Notes under the pieces: generated by a model
Told to the model about the DNA's origin: nothing
What the model saw: the letters and a program-made list of their open reading frames with translations, nothing else
Database searches by the model: none
In this document: piece by piece, positions 27,460 to 35,102 of the stretch
Position numbering within the stretch: position 1 is the first letter of the stretch
Layout of the letters: every line of letters begins with the position of its first letter
Made by a program: the position numbers and the translations under genes
From: Curtobacterium guangdongense
GTDB lineage: Bacteria > Actinomycetota > Actinomycetes > Actinomycetales > Microbacteriaceae
Direction: 5' to 3'
Length of the DNA: 64,000 nucleotides
Assembly: GCF_049341845.1 (NCBI RefSeq)
Contig: NZ_JBMPIT010000003.1
Coordinates: 124,001 to 188,000 of the forward strand

Positions 27460-27520
27460 ATCGAGGGAACAGAAAACGTCGGGTCTCCGCGGACGACCCG
27501 ACGTTTTCTGTTCCCTCGAT
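27460..27520. repeat. GGAA-type long palindrome, copy 1
   Basis: The 25-nt arm ATCGAGGGAACAGAAAACGT plus CGGGT (27460-27484) is perfectly complementary to 27496-27520; the loop is 11 nt. It lies between the convergent MFS and LMW-PTP genes, where it may end transcription from both sides. Same family as the palindromes at 29911, 37228 and 39157. Confidence 0.85.
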
Positions 27521-27571
27521 TACCGGCGGCCGACGCGGCAGCGTCAGGCCGCCCGCCGGGCTGCCCCCGCG

Positions 27572-28129
27572 CTACACGACCGCGCGCAAGGCGTCGGCGA
27601 TCGTCGCCAGCGCCCGGTCGATCTCGTCGGCGACGCGGGCGTGCGTCGACTCCGAGCGACGGTAGGGGTCGTCGACGTCGTCGTCAGCGGGGTCGACCGG
27701 CGGCGCGACGGTGCCACGGAGTCGGGCGACCCGCTCGACGAGCGCCTCCGGGGAGTGCACGTCGGCGAGGTCGGACGGCTCGAGCCCGTCGAGCACCCGC
27801 GCGAACTGCTTGATCGTGAACGCACGCTTTGCGGCCCGCGGCGCGAGGCGGACGACGTCGGCCCGGTGCGAGCGCTCAGCGGTCAGCACGAGGTCGGCGC
27901 CGACGGCGATCGACTCCGTCAGGTAGCGCGACCGGTGTGCGGACGGGTCGCCGCCGAGCCGGACGGACTGCGCGGCGGCCGTGCCGTCCATGGCCATGTC
28001 GTCCTGGGCGATGGTGCCGGCCGACTCGATGACGTACGACGACGCCACCGAGCCGAGCCGAGCCTCCAGGACCTGTGCGCCCAGCGGTGACCGACAGATG
28101 TTGCCACTGCAGACGAACAGGATCCGCAT
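27572..28129 (-). CDS. low-molecular-weight protein tyrosine phosphatase
   Basis: 185 residues. ILFVCSGNICRSPLGAQVLE contains the CX5R(S) active-site loop (Cys7 region), and the C-terminal part has VDPADDDVDDPYRR, the DP motif with the general acid aspartate. LMW-PTPs of this kind (Wzb/Etp-like) dephosphorylate BY-kinases; arsenate reductases share the fold, but the DPYRR motif favours a phosphatase. It starts 2 bp after the purA stop, so it is transcribed behind purA. The BY-kinase at 20112-21551 is a plausible substrate. Confidence 0.85.
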   Translation of the reverse strand: MRILFVCSGNICRSPLGAQVLEARLGSVASSYVIESAGTIAQDDMAMDGTAAAQSVRLGGDPSAHRSRYLTESIAVGADLVLTAERSHRADVVRLAPRAAKRAFTIKQFARVLDGLEPSDLADVHSPEALVERVARLRGTVAPPVDPADDDVDDPYRRSESTHARVADEIDRALATIADALRAVV

Positions 28130-28131
28130 CG

Positions 28132-29430
28132 TCAGGCCGCGTCCTGGCCGAGCAGGTCGTGACGGACGACGATCGCGTCACGACCGGGGCCGACGCCGAT
28201 CGCCGAGATGCGTGCGCCGGACATCGCCTCGACCGCCAGGACGTACGCCTGGGCGTTCGCGGGGAGGTCCTCGAACGAACGGGCACCCGTGATGTCCTCG
28301 GTCCAACCGGGGAAGTCCTCGTAGATCGGCTTCGCGTGGTGGAAGTCCGACTGCGAGACGGGGACCTCGTCCACGCGTTCGCCGTCGACCTCGTACGCGA
28401 CGCACACGGGGATGGTCTCCAGCCCGGTCAGCACGTCGAGCTTCGTGAGCACGAAGTCCGTCACGCCGTTGATGCGCGCCGTGTACCGGGCGATCGGGGC
28501 GTCGTACCAGCCACAGCGACGCGGACGACCGGTCGTGGTGCCGAACTCGAAGCCGTTCGCGCGGAGGAACTCCCCCGACTCGTCGAACAGCTCGGTCGGG
28601 AACGGTCCGGCGCCGACGCGGGTCGTGTACGCCTTGACGATGCCGATGACGCGCTGGATCTTTCCCGGGCCGATGCCCGAACCGGTCGCCGCGCCACCCG
28701 CGGTCGCCGACGAGGACGTGACGAACGGGTACGTGCCGTGGTCGACGTCGAGCATGGTCGCCTGGCCAGCCTCGAACAGGACGGTCTCACCGCGCTCGAG
28801 GGCACGGTGGATCTCGAGGGCCGTGTCCGCGACCATCGGGCGCAGGCGCTCGGCGAAGGACAGCAGCGACTCGACGACCTCTTCGGGGTCGATCGCGCGA
28901 CGGTTGAAGACCTTCACCAGCAGGTGGTTCTTCTGGTCAAGGGCTGCTTCGACCTTCTGGCGCAGGATGTTCTCGTCGAAGATGTCCTGGATGCGGATGC
29001 CGACGCGGTTGATCTTGTCCGCGTAGCTCGGGCCGATGCCACGACCGGTGGTGCCGATCTGCCGCTTGCCGAGGAAGCGCTCCGTCACCTTGTCGATGGT
29101 GCGGTGGTAGTGGGTGATGACGTGGGCGTTCGCCGAGACGCGGAGCTTCGAGACGTCGACGCCGCGGGCCTTCAGCGCGTCGAGCTCCTGGAAGAGGACC
29201 TCGAGGTCGACGACGACGCCGTTGCCGATCACGGGCGTGACACCGGGGGTCAGGATGCCGGACGGCAGCAGGTGGAGCGCGTACTTCTCGCCGCCGACGA
29301 CCACGGTGTGCCCGGCGTTGTTGCCGCCGTTGAACTTGACGACGTAGTCGATGCGGCTGCCGAGGAGGTCGGTCGCCTTCCCCTTGCCCTCGTCACCCCA
29401 CTGGGCGCCGATGATGACTGCTGCGGGCAT
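28132..29430 (-). CDS. purA: adenylosuccinate synthetase
   Basis: 432 residues, the usual length. It joins IMP and aspartate using GTP in the first step from IMP to AMP. AVIIGAQWGDEGKGKATDLLG at the start carries the GTP-binding loop and catalytic Asp; other signatures are FNGGNNAGHTVV, GRGIGPSYADK, RCGWYDAPI, and the C-terminal GVGPGRDAIV. The ATG at 29430 follows GAGGAGAACCAG. A 3' neighbour (LMW-PTP) is 2 bp downstream. Confidence 0.98.
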   Translation of the reverse strand: MPAAVIIGAQWGDEGKGKATDLLGSRIDYVVKFNGGNNAGHTVVVGGEKYALHLLPSGILTPGVTPVIGNGVVVDLEVLFQELDALKARGVDVSKLRVSANAHVITHYHRTIDKVTERFLGKRQIGTTGRGIGPSYADKINRVGIRIQDIFDENILRQKVEAALDQKNHLLVKVFNRRAIDPEEVVESLLSFAERLRPMVADTALEIHRALERGETVLFEAGQATMLDVDHGTYPFVTSSSATAGGAATGSGIGPGKIQRVIGIVKAYTTRVGAGPFPTELFDESGEFLRANGFEFGTTTGRPRRCGWYDAPIARYTARINGVTDFVLTKLDVLTGLETIPVCVAYEVDGERVDEVPVSQSDFHHAKPIYEDFPGWTEDITGARSFEDLPANAQAYVLAVEAMSGARISAIGVGPGRDAIVVRHDLLGQDAA

Positions 29431-29586
29431 CTGGTTCTCCTCACGTTGGCGGAGGACCTCACGCGACCGTCGGGCCGGTGGTCCACCCGAGTCTATCGGA
29501 CGGCCACTTCCTCGCTACCTGCGCCGAGGCACCGGAACCGACGTAGCCGACGGCCGCATCGGCCGACGCGACCGCAGGAACGACCA

Positions 29587-29618
29587 GGAGGCACGGTGCC
29601 AGCTGGCACCGTGCCTCC
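29587..29618 (-). terminator. palindromic terminator downstream of the 54-codon small gene
   Basis: GGAGGCACGGTGCCAG (29587-29602) is perfectly complementary to CTGGCACCGTGCCTCC (29603-29618), a 16-bp stem. It lies between the small ORF stop and the purA start, on the transcript side of the small ORF. Confidence 0.6.
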
Positions 29619-29676
29619 CGTCGCTCTCATCCACGGCCGCGACCCGATCGCGTCCGCGCGTCTCTTCTGCCGGGGA

Positions 29677-29841
29677 TCAGGACCGGAAGAAGTCTGCGTA
29701 ACTCGGGTTCGTCATCGGGGCGTTGTGGCCCGGCTCGGCGAGCCGTTCGTTGACCATCGCCTGGATCACGTCCGGCGGGGTCAGGCCACGACGGCGCCAC
29801 TCGACTGGGTTCTGCCGGAGCTGCGACAACGTGTTCTGCAT
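29677..29841 (-). CDS. 54-residue small protein, unknown
   Basis: ATG at 29841 to TGA at 29677-29679. The product begins MQNTLSQLRQNPVEWRRRG, continues LTPPDVIQAMVNERLAEPG and ends NPSYADFFRS. It is charged, soluble and has no recognised domain. Codons favour G or C in third position like neighbouring genes. Support comes from a strong stem 58 bp downstream and an AT-rich promoter-like stretch with an inverted repeat just upstream. GGTGGTGACC before the ATG is a possible but weak ribosome binding site. Confidence 0.5.
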   Translation of the reverse strand: MQNTLSQLRQNPVEWRRRGLTPPDVIQAMVNERLAEPGHNAPMTNPSYADFFRS

Positions 29842-29865
29842 GGTCACCACCGTGCCACCGATTTA

Positions 29866-29884
29866 CTAGTTTGTCTAACTACAT
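29866..29884 (-). promoter_or_regulatory. AT-rich inverted repeat upstream of the small ORF
   Basis: TAGTT (29868-29872) TGTCT AACTA (29878-29882) forms an imperfect palindrome in an unusually AT-rich stretch (TTTACTAGTTTGTCTAACTA). MarR-type regulators bind sites of this form in actinobacteria. It is about 25 bp from the small gene's start, so it may be its promoter and operator. The regulator is unknown. Confidence 0.4.
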
Positions 29885-29910
29885 ATCCGCGACACGCATC
29901 CCGGCCGATC

Positions 29911-29965
29911 GAGGGAACAGAAGACGTCGGGCTGGATGACCCGACCCGACGTCTTCTGTTCCCTC
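29911..29965. repeat. GGAA-type long palindrome, copy 2
   Basis: The arm GAGGGAACAGAAGACGTCGG plus G (29911-29931) pairs perfectly with 29945-29965; loop 13 nt. Compared with copy 1, AA after CAGAA is GA, and the opposite arm carries TC in place of TT, so the change is compensated. It lies just after the stop of the subtilase gene (-). Confidence 0.85.
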
Positions 29966-29986
29966 AGTGGGGCGCGCGGCGCACCC

Positions 29987-32900
29987 CTACTTGCGCGTCA
30001 CCTTCGCGGTGGACGCCGAGGTCGCGGTGCCGTCCTGGTACCCCTTCGCCGACGCGGTCACCCGCACCTGGAAGCGGTGCCCGACGTCACCGGTGCCCAG
30101 CTTGTACTTCGCGCCGTCCGCGCCCGAGACGACCTCGCCGTCACGCAGCCACTCGTAGGAGTAGCTGACGCCGCGGGCGTTCCAGGAGCCGTGCTGCGCG
30201 GTCAGCTTCTTGCCGACCTTCGGCGTGCCGGACACCGTGACCGCGCTGCCCTCGCGGAGCGCCAGCTTCGGCGCAGCGACCGTCGCCGACACCGTGTCCA
30301 CCTGGTCACCGACCGCGTTGTGCAGGTGCAGCAGCAGGACGCTCGCGGACGAGGTACCGGCGGAGCGGGTCACCGGGATCGAGCCGCTGTCCGGGAAGAG
30401 GACTCCCCCGAACGACAGCGCCGGTGCGGACGGGTCGAACGTCGCGGACTTGGTGTCGTCGACCACGTACGAGCCGCTCGTCGCGAGTGCCGGTGCGTAC
30501 GCCGACTCGGTGAGCACCGAGTAGTCGAACGCGCCGGTGACACCGATCGCCTCCTGCGAGACGGTCAGCACCTTCACCGCGCTGTCGAACGTGTTGACGT
30601 CATGACCCGGTGCCCCGCCGTTGAGCGGCTGCGAGTCGAGCGTCTCGCCCGTGGCGAGGTCGATCGTCGTCGCGAACGTGGCGTCCACCGTGGCCGACTT
30701 GGCGTCGTACACCAGGTAGTCCGGCGTGCCGTCACGGTCGGCGTCGATGAGCACCTCGACGTTGGTCACGGCGCCGGGGTTCGCGTCGGGACCGGTCGTC
30801 TGGACGCCGAACGCCAGCGTGCCGTCCGACGCGTTCGCGCCGTAGGCCCTGATGTCCGCCGCCTGGAGCGACTGCTTCGCCGAACCGTCCGGGAACGACT
30901 CCTGCGGGTCGGTCCCGCCGAGGACGAACGGGGCCACGAGGGCGCCGGTCACACCGCGGCCGGCCAGGGCGATCGACGACTCGGCCGAGTCGCTCTCGAA
31001 GGACACGTCCGAACCGTGCACGGCGCTCACGGGCTTCGGCGCGGCGTAGGTGCCGATCCGCAGCGGGTTGAACTTCTTGTCGGTCGGCGTGAACGTGACG
31101 AGACCGGTCGCAGCGGAGACGAACTCGCGCTGGTACCCGAGCGTCGTCGACTCCTGGGTCGGGTCGATGGTGCGCCCGACCTTCGTCGGGTCGGCGATCG
31201 TCATCGTCAGGGTGACGGTGGCGGTGCCGTGCGGCACGACCGTGACGCGCTGCTTGTCGATCGAGAACGCGACGCCGGCCTGCGCGACGCGGGACTCGTA
31301 GGCCACGTCGTACGTGTGCGGCCGACCGTCGGTGTTCTTGATCTGCAGCGTGCGCTTCTCGGTGGTCGGCGAGGCGACCTCGACGACACCGAACGACGCC
31401 GTGACGAGCTGGTCGTTCTCGACGCTGCGCACCGTGGTGCCGGCGGTGACCGCCTGCAGCGCGTCGACACGGCCGGTCCCCTGCCGCAGCAGGGTCGCGT
31501 TCCCGTCGCCGTCCCGCACGTCGTGCGTCGCGGTGTTCATGATCGTCGCCTTCACGTCCGGCGCCGACCACGTCGGGTGCGACTCGAACGTCAGCGCGGC
31601 GATGCCCGCCACGTCCGGCGTCGCCATCGAGGTGCCGCTCATCGACATGCGGCCATCACCGGTGCCGTTGGCCGCGGAGATCACGTTGACCCCGGGGCCG
31701 GCGACGTCCGGCTTGACGATGTCGTCGAACGACCCGTGGACACCACGGCTGGTGAACTGCGCGAGCGTGTTCACGGCATCGGCGTCGGTTGCGAGCTGGA
31801 AGCCCTTGAGCTCGTCGGCGAACTTCACGTGCAGGGTCCCGGCCTGGGCAGCGGACTGGAGGCTCGCAGCACTGTCCGCCGTCAGCTCGGCACCCGGGAT
31901 GGTCGCGTTCCCCGCGATCCCGCTGTCGAAGGTGTTGATCGTCCCGGCGAGCAGGACGCCGACGCCGCCGGCTGCCTGCACGTTGTTGAAGCGGACACCG
32001 GAGCCGCACTCGAGCGCACCGTCCGTCCACTTCAGCGAGACGACCTTGCCCTTGACCTTCGCGGCCTCGTCCGCGCTGAACGCGGCGCAGCCGTCGACGT
32101 TCGTGGTCGGGACGACGACGTCGCCCTCGACCGGCAGCGCGCCCTGGTAGTTCTGCGAGTACTGCGCACGGTAGGTCTTCGCGACGTCAGCGGGAGCGGT
32201 CGCCTGGACGCCGTCGTAGAGGCTCTGGCCGGTGGCGCTCGCGGCGACCGTCAGGGCTCCTTCGGCGTTGCCCGGCGAGCCACCGATGTCGGTGAAGTCG
32301 TCGGCGTTGCCCGAGGCGATCACCGGCAGCACACCGCGGGCGGTGAGCGCGTCGATCTTGGCGTTGTCGGGGTCGTCCGGTGCACCGTAGTCGGAGCCGA
32401 GCGACAGGTTGAGGACGTTGATGTCCTTGCCCTCGGTCAGTGCCTGGCCGACCCAGTCGAGCGCGGCACCGGTGACGTCGGTCGAACCGCCGCCGTCACC
32501 GAAGACCTTGAGGGCGTAGAGCCCGGCCTCCGGTGCGGTGCCGGGGCCGATCCACATGTCCTGCACGGACTGCGTGGTCAGCTTCTTGTAGTCCCCCTCG
32601 AAGGTCTTCTTGTCGGCGTCGAGGCCGTACCCGGCGATGGTGCCGGAGACGTGGGTGCCGTGGTCGCCGCCCTTGCCGTCGATCGGGTTGTCGTCGGGCT
32701 TCGGGGTCGGGTCGTAGGCCGGGGAGGCCGGGTCCGCGTTGTACGTGGGGCCGGCGAAGTCGTAGCCGCCGAGGAACTTCTTCGCGTCGAACCAGCTCGG
32801 GTCCGGCGCGCTCGAGCTCGCGAGCGCCTGCTCGTACGCCTCCGTCGTGCCGGGGCCGCCGAAGTCCGCCTGCGTGTAGTCGAGGCCGGTGTCGAGCACG

Positions 32901-33574
32901 GCGACGTTCACGCCCTTGCCGGTGTGGCCGGTCTGCTGCCAGGCGTCGAGGGCGCGCGTGTAGACGTCGCTCGCCGCGTTCTTCGGGCTGACGCCGTCGG
33001 CGCCGGGCTTGACGGCGTCGGGGTCGACGCCGCTCGGAGCCGCGTCGGCGCGCTCGCTGACGGTCGGGTCGACGATCTTCTTCGGCGTGAGCGGGATGAC
33101 GCTCTCGACGTCGGAGCGTTCCGCGACCTTGCGGAGCGCTGCCACGTCGGCCACGACGGCGACACCGGGGACGGTGTACTCGGTCGTGTAGAGCTCGGTC
33201 GCATCGGCGTCGGCGGACTGCACGGCGTCGCGGACGTCCTCGGTCGTCGACTTGATCGCCGACAGCCGCTGCTTCGCGGCGCCGGACGGGCTCTTCGACT
33301 GCGTGAGGTCACCGCCCTTCGCCTTGGCGTCCACGGCGAGCGCCCCCTCGCCGGTCGTCCGCACGAAGGCGGCGATCGTCGTCTGGGGCTTCGCGCTCCG
33401 CAGCGGTGCCGACAGCTTGAGGTCGGCCGATGCGACGCCGGCCGGCGCGGCAGACGCCGTGCCACCGACGGCGAGACCGCCGCAGGCGAGGGCTCCGGCC
33501 GCGACGAGTGCGGTGACGACTCGGGTCATGCGTCTCGGGTTGGGGGTGTTCGGGTCCTGTGTTGCACGGTTCAC
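29987..33574 (-). CDS. large secreted S8 family serine peptidase (subtilase) with PA insert
   Basis: ~1,195 residues. GTG 33574 is chosen because CCAGGAG lies eight bases before it; GTG 33583 and ATG 33529 are alternatives. A signal peptide (VVTALVAAGALACGGLAVGG...ASA) and a ~150-residue N-terminal prodomain precede the catalytic domain: AVLDTGLDY (Asp ~228), GDHGTHVSGTIAG (His ~304) and SGTSMATPDVAGIAAL (Ser ~648). A PA domain lies between His and Ser (GCAAFSADEAAKVKGKVV). Fn3-like and other beta regions follow, and the end is an Ig-like repeat (SGTPKVGKKLTAQHGSW, EWLRDGEVVSGADG). No wall-sorting signal, so it is probably released. It degrades extracellular protein; the substrate is unknown. 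Confidence 0.95.
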   Translation of the reverse strand: MNRATQDPNTPNPRRMTRVVTALVAAGALACGGLAVGGTASAAPAGVASADLKLSAPLRSAKPQTTIAAFVRTTGEGALAVDAKAKGGDLTQSKSPSGAAKQRLSAIKSTTEDVRDAVQSADADATELYTTEYTVPGVAVVADVAALRKVAERSDVESVIPLTPKKIVDPTVSERADAAPSGVDPDAVKPGADGVSPKNAASDVYTRALDAWQQTGHTGKGVNVAVLDTGLDYTQADFGGPGTTEAYEQALASSSAPDPSWFDAKKFLGGYDFAGPTYNADPASPAYDPTPKPDDNPIDGKGGDHGTHVSGTIAGYGLDADKKTFEGDYKKLTTQSVQDMWIGPGTAPEAGLYALKVFGDGGGSTDVTGAALDWVGQALTEGKDINVLNLSLGSDYGAPDDPDNAKIDALTARGVLPVIASGNADDFTDIGGSPGNAEGALTVAASATGQSLYDGVQATAPADVAKTYRAQYSQNYQGALPVEGDVVVPTTNVDGCAAFSADEAAKVKGKVVSLKWTDGALECGSGVRFNNVQAAGGVGVLLAGTINTFDSGIAGNATIPGAELTADSAASLQSAAQAGTLHVKFADELKGFQLATDADAVNTLAQFTSRGVHGSFDDIVKPDVAGPGVNVISAANGTGDGRMSMSGTSMATPDVAGIAALTFESHPTWSAPDVKATIMNTATHDVRDGDGNATLLRQGTGRVDALQAVTAGTTVRSVENDQLVTASFGVVEVASPTTEKRTLQIKNTDGRPHTYDVAYESRVAQAGVAFSIDKQRVTVVPHGTATVTLTMTIADPTKVGRTIDPTQESTTLGYQREFVSAATGLVTFTPTDKKFNPLRIGTYAAPKPVSAVHGSDVSFESDSAESSIALAGRGVTGALVAPFVLGGTDPQESFPDGSAKQSLQAADIRAYGANASDGTLAFGVQTTGPDANPGAVTNVEVLIDADRDGTPDYLVYDAKSATVDATFATTIDLATGETLDSQPLNGGAPGHDVNTFDSAVKVLTVSQEAIGVTGAFDYSVLTESAYAPALATSGSYVVDDTKSATFDPSAPALSFGGVLFPDSGSIPVTRSAGTSSASVLLLHLHNAVGDQVDTVSATVAAPKLALREGSAVTVSGTPKVGKKLTAQHGSWNARGVSYSYEWLRDGEVVSGADGAKYKLGTGDVGHRFQVRVTASAKGYQDGTATSASTAKVTRK

Positions 33575-33619
33575 TGGGCGCACTCCTGGCTCCGTCCGTG
33601 TTGCTGGGGAATTGCTCAG

Positions 33620-33685
33620 AAGCTATGTGCTGCTGCTCAGGTGCGGGAGTCGGCACTTTGGGGGACGTCCCCCGTTCGGGGGTAC
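33620..33685 (-). promoter_or_regulatory. putative promoter and GGGGG/CCCCC operator of the subtilase gene
   Basis: GGGGGACGTCCCCC (33660-33673) is a perfect 14-bp palindrome followed by GTTCGGGGGTACCCC (33674-33688). TAGCTT on the minus strand (33625-33620), about 35 nt nearer the gene, could be the -10 hexamer. Layout matches the upstream region of the Ig-repeat gene. Confidence 0.4.
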
Positions 33686-33698
33686 CCCTTCCTGCGAT

Positions 33699-33718
33699 CT
33701 TGCACAGTGGTGTGCAAG
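33699..33718. promoter_or_regulatory. palindromic operator before the TetR gene
   Basis: CTTGCACA (33699-33706) GTGG TGTGCAAG (33711-33718): perfect 8-bp arms, 8 bp before the TetR start. The position and symmetry fit autoregulation by the adjacent TetR protein. It also lies within reach of the divergent subtilase promoter. Confidence 0.65.
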
Positions 33719-33726
33719 TTATTACG

Positions 33727-34377
33727 ATGGGCGGCGTGACCAGTCCTGACGCCCCAGTCCGCGCTCCGCGCCGCGATGCGACCGAGAACCGGGCCGCACT
33801 GCTCGACGCCGCGAAGACCGCCCTGCAGCGGGACCCGGACGCCTCGATCGAGTCGATCGCAGCCGTCGCCGGGCTCTCCCGCCGTGCGGTCTACGGACAT
33901 TTCCCCTCCCGCGACGACCTCGTCCGCGCCGTCGTCACCGCCGGGGCGTCCCGGATCGCCGCCGCGATGCCGACCTCCTCGGACCTCCGCGACCTGCCCC
34001 CTGCCGCCCGCATCGCCGCCATCGCGGTCACCCTCTGGTCCGAGGTCTCGCACGTCCGCTCGATGGCCCGCATCGCCGTCAGGAGCCCGTTCGGCGAGTC
34101 CGTCGCCGAGGTGTTCGCACCGCTCCGGGCGCAGGTCCGCGATGCGTGCGCGCTCGGGATCGCCGAGGGCTCGATGCGCGACGACGTCGACGCCGCCACG
34201 CTCGGCCGGCTGGTCGAGGGGGCCTGCATCGCCGTCCTCGACGAAGCCACCCGTTCCGCCACCCCGGACGACGAGGGGCGCAGGATGGTCGTCATCTCGG
34301 CACTCGGGATGGCCGGCATCGACTGGCGCACCGCACTCCTCACCGAACCCATCAGCTCCGAAGAGGACCTCGCATGA
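33727..34377 (+). CDS. TetR/AcrR family transcriptional regulator
   Basis: 216 residues. The N-terminal DNA-binding domain reads NRAALLDAAKTALQRDP, SIESIAAVAGLSRRAVYGHFPSRDDLVRAV, the usual TetR helix-turn-helix. The C-terminal ligand domain is helical. Its stop overlaps the start of the ABC-like gene (ATGA), and that gene overlaps the YhgE gene (GTGA), so it heads a three-gene operon. A palindrome just upstream is its probable operator. Confidence 0.92.
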   Translation: MGGVTSPDAPVRAPRRDATENRAALLDAAKTALQRDPDASIESIAAVAGLSRRAVYGHFPSRDDLVRAVVTAGASRIAAAMPTSSDLRDLPPAARIAAIAVTLWSEVSHVRSMARIAVRSPFGESVAEVFAPLRAQVRDACALGIAEGSMRDDVDAATLGRLVEGACIAVLDEATRSATPDDEGRRMVVISALGMAGIDWRTALLTEPISSEEDLA

Positions 34378-35102
34378 CCACGCTCGAGATCGACCACGCC
34401 GGCATCGGCGAGGAACCGGGCGCAGCCCTCCCCGTCGTGTCCGCCGTCGCCGGACCCCACCGTCCGGGCATCGTCGCCGTCGAGACCGAGCAGGCGCCCG
34501 TGCTGGCGTCCCTCGTCGCCGGCGGCCGCATGAAGCCCGAGACGGGCCGGGTGCTCGTCGACGGACACGACGATCCCGCGGCGATCCGACGGGCGTTCGC
34601 GCTCGTGGACACCCCCGGGATCGCCGAGCCCTTCCCCGTGATGACGCTTCGCCGGATCGTGCGCGAAGAGCTCGCGTTCGCCGAGCGTCGTCCCTCCCGC
34701 GAGCACGTCGACACCGTGCTCGACGAACTCGGCATGACCGCCTACGCCGACACCCACGTGCAGCGCGTCCCCACCGACGTCCGCGTGCGGCTGCTCGTCG
34801 AGCTCGCACTGCTCCGCGACGGCGTCACCGGCCTCGTGATCACCTCCCCGGAGCGCCACGGCGGCTCCGTCGAGGGCTGGTTCGCCGTCGTGCGGGACGT
34901 CGCGATGCGCGGCGTCACCGTCCTGCTCGTCACCTCGAAGGCCGCGGCGGCCACCGCCGAGCGCCTCCTGGCGACCATCCCCGTACCCACAGAAGACGTG
35001 CCCGCGGAAGGCACGACCGAAACCGACGGTCCCGATGACGCGACCCGGACCGACGGAGGCGAGCCGAGCCTCCCGTCCGACCACATGGAGACCCGCTCGT
35101 GA
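34374..35102 (+). CDS. degenerate ABC-transporter ATPase-like protein (pseudo-ATPase)
   Basis: 242 residues. The order of ABC-ATPase elements is visible (GRVLVDGHDDPAAIRRAFALVD after the P-loop position, an alpha-helical region, then VRLLVELALLRDG and GLVITSPERHGGS), but the key residues are lost. The P-loop GxxGxGKS is replaced by VAVETEQAPVLASL, the LSGGQ signature by RVPTDVR, and the Walker B Asp-Glu by TSPE. The Asp/Thr-rich C-terminus is unstructured. It overlaps TetR and YhgE genes on either side. It cannot be expected to hydrolyse ATP; it may be a structural or regulatory partner of the YhgE protein. Confidence 0.7.
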   Translation: MTTLEIDHAGIGEEPGAALPVVSAVAGPHRPGIVAVETEQAPVLASLVAGGRMKPETGRVLVDGHDDPAAIRRAFALVDTPGIAEPFPVMTLRRIVREELAFAERRPSREHVDTVLDELGMTAYADTHVQRVPTDVRVRLLVELALLRDGVTGLVITSPERHGGSVEGWFAVVRDVAMRGVTVLLVTSKAAAATAERLLATIPVPTEDVPAEGTTETDGPDDATRTDGGEPSLPSDHMETRS

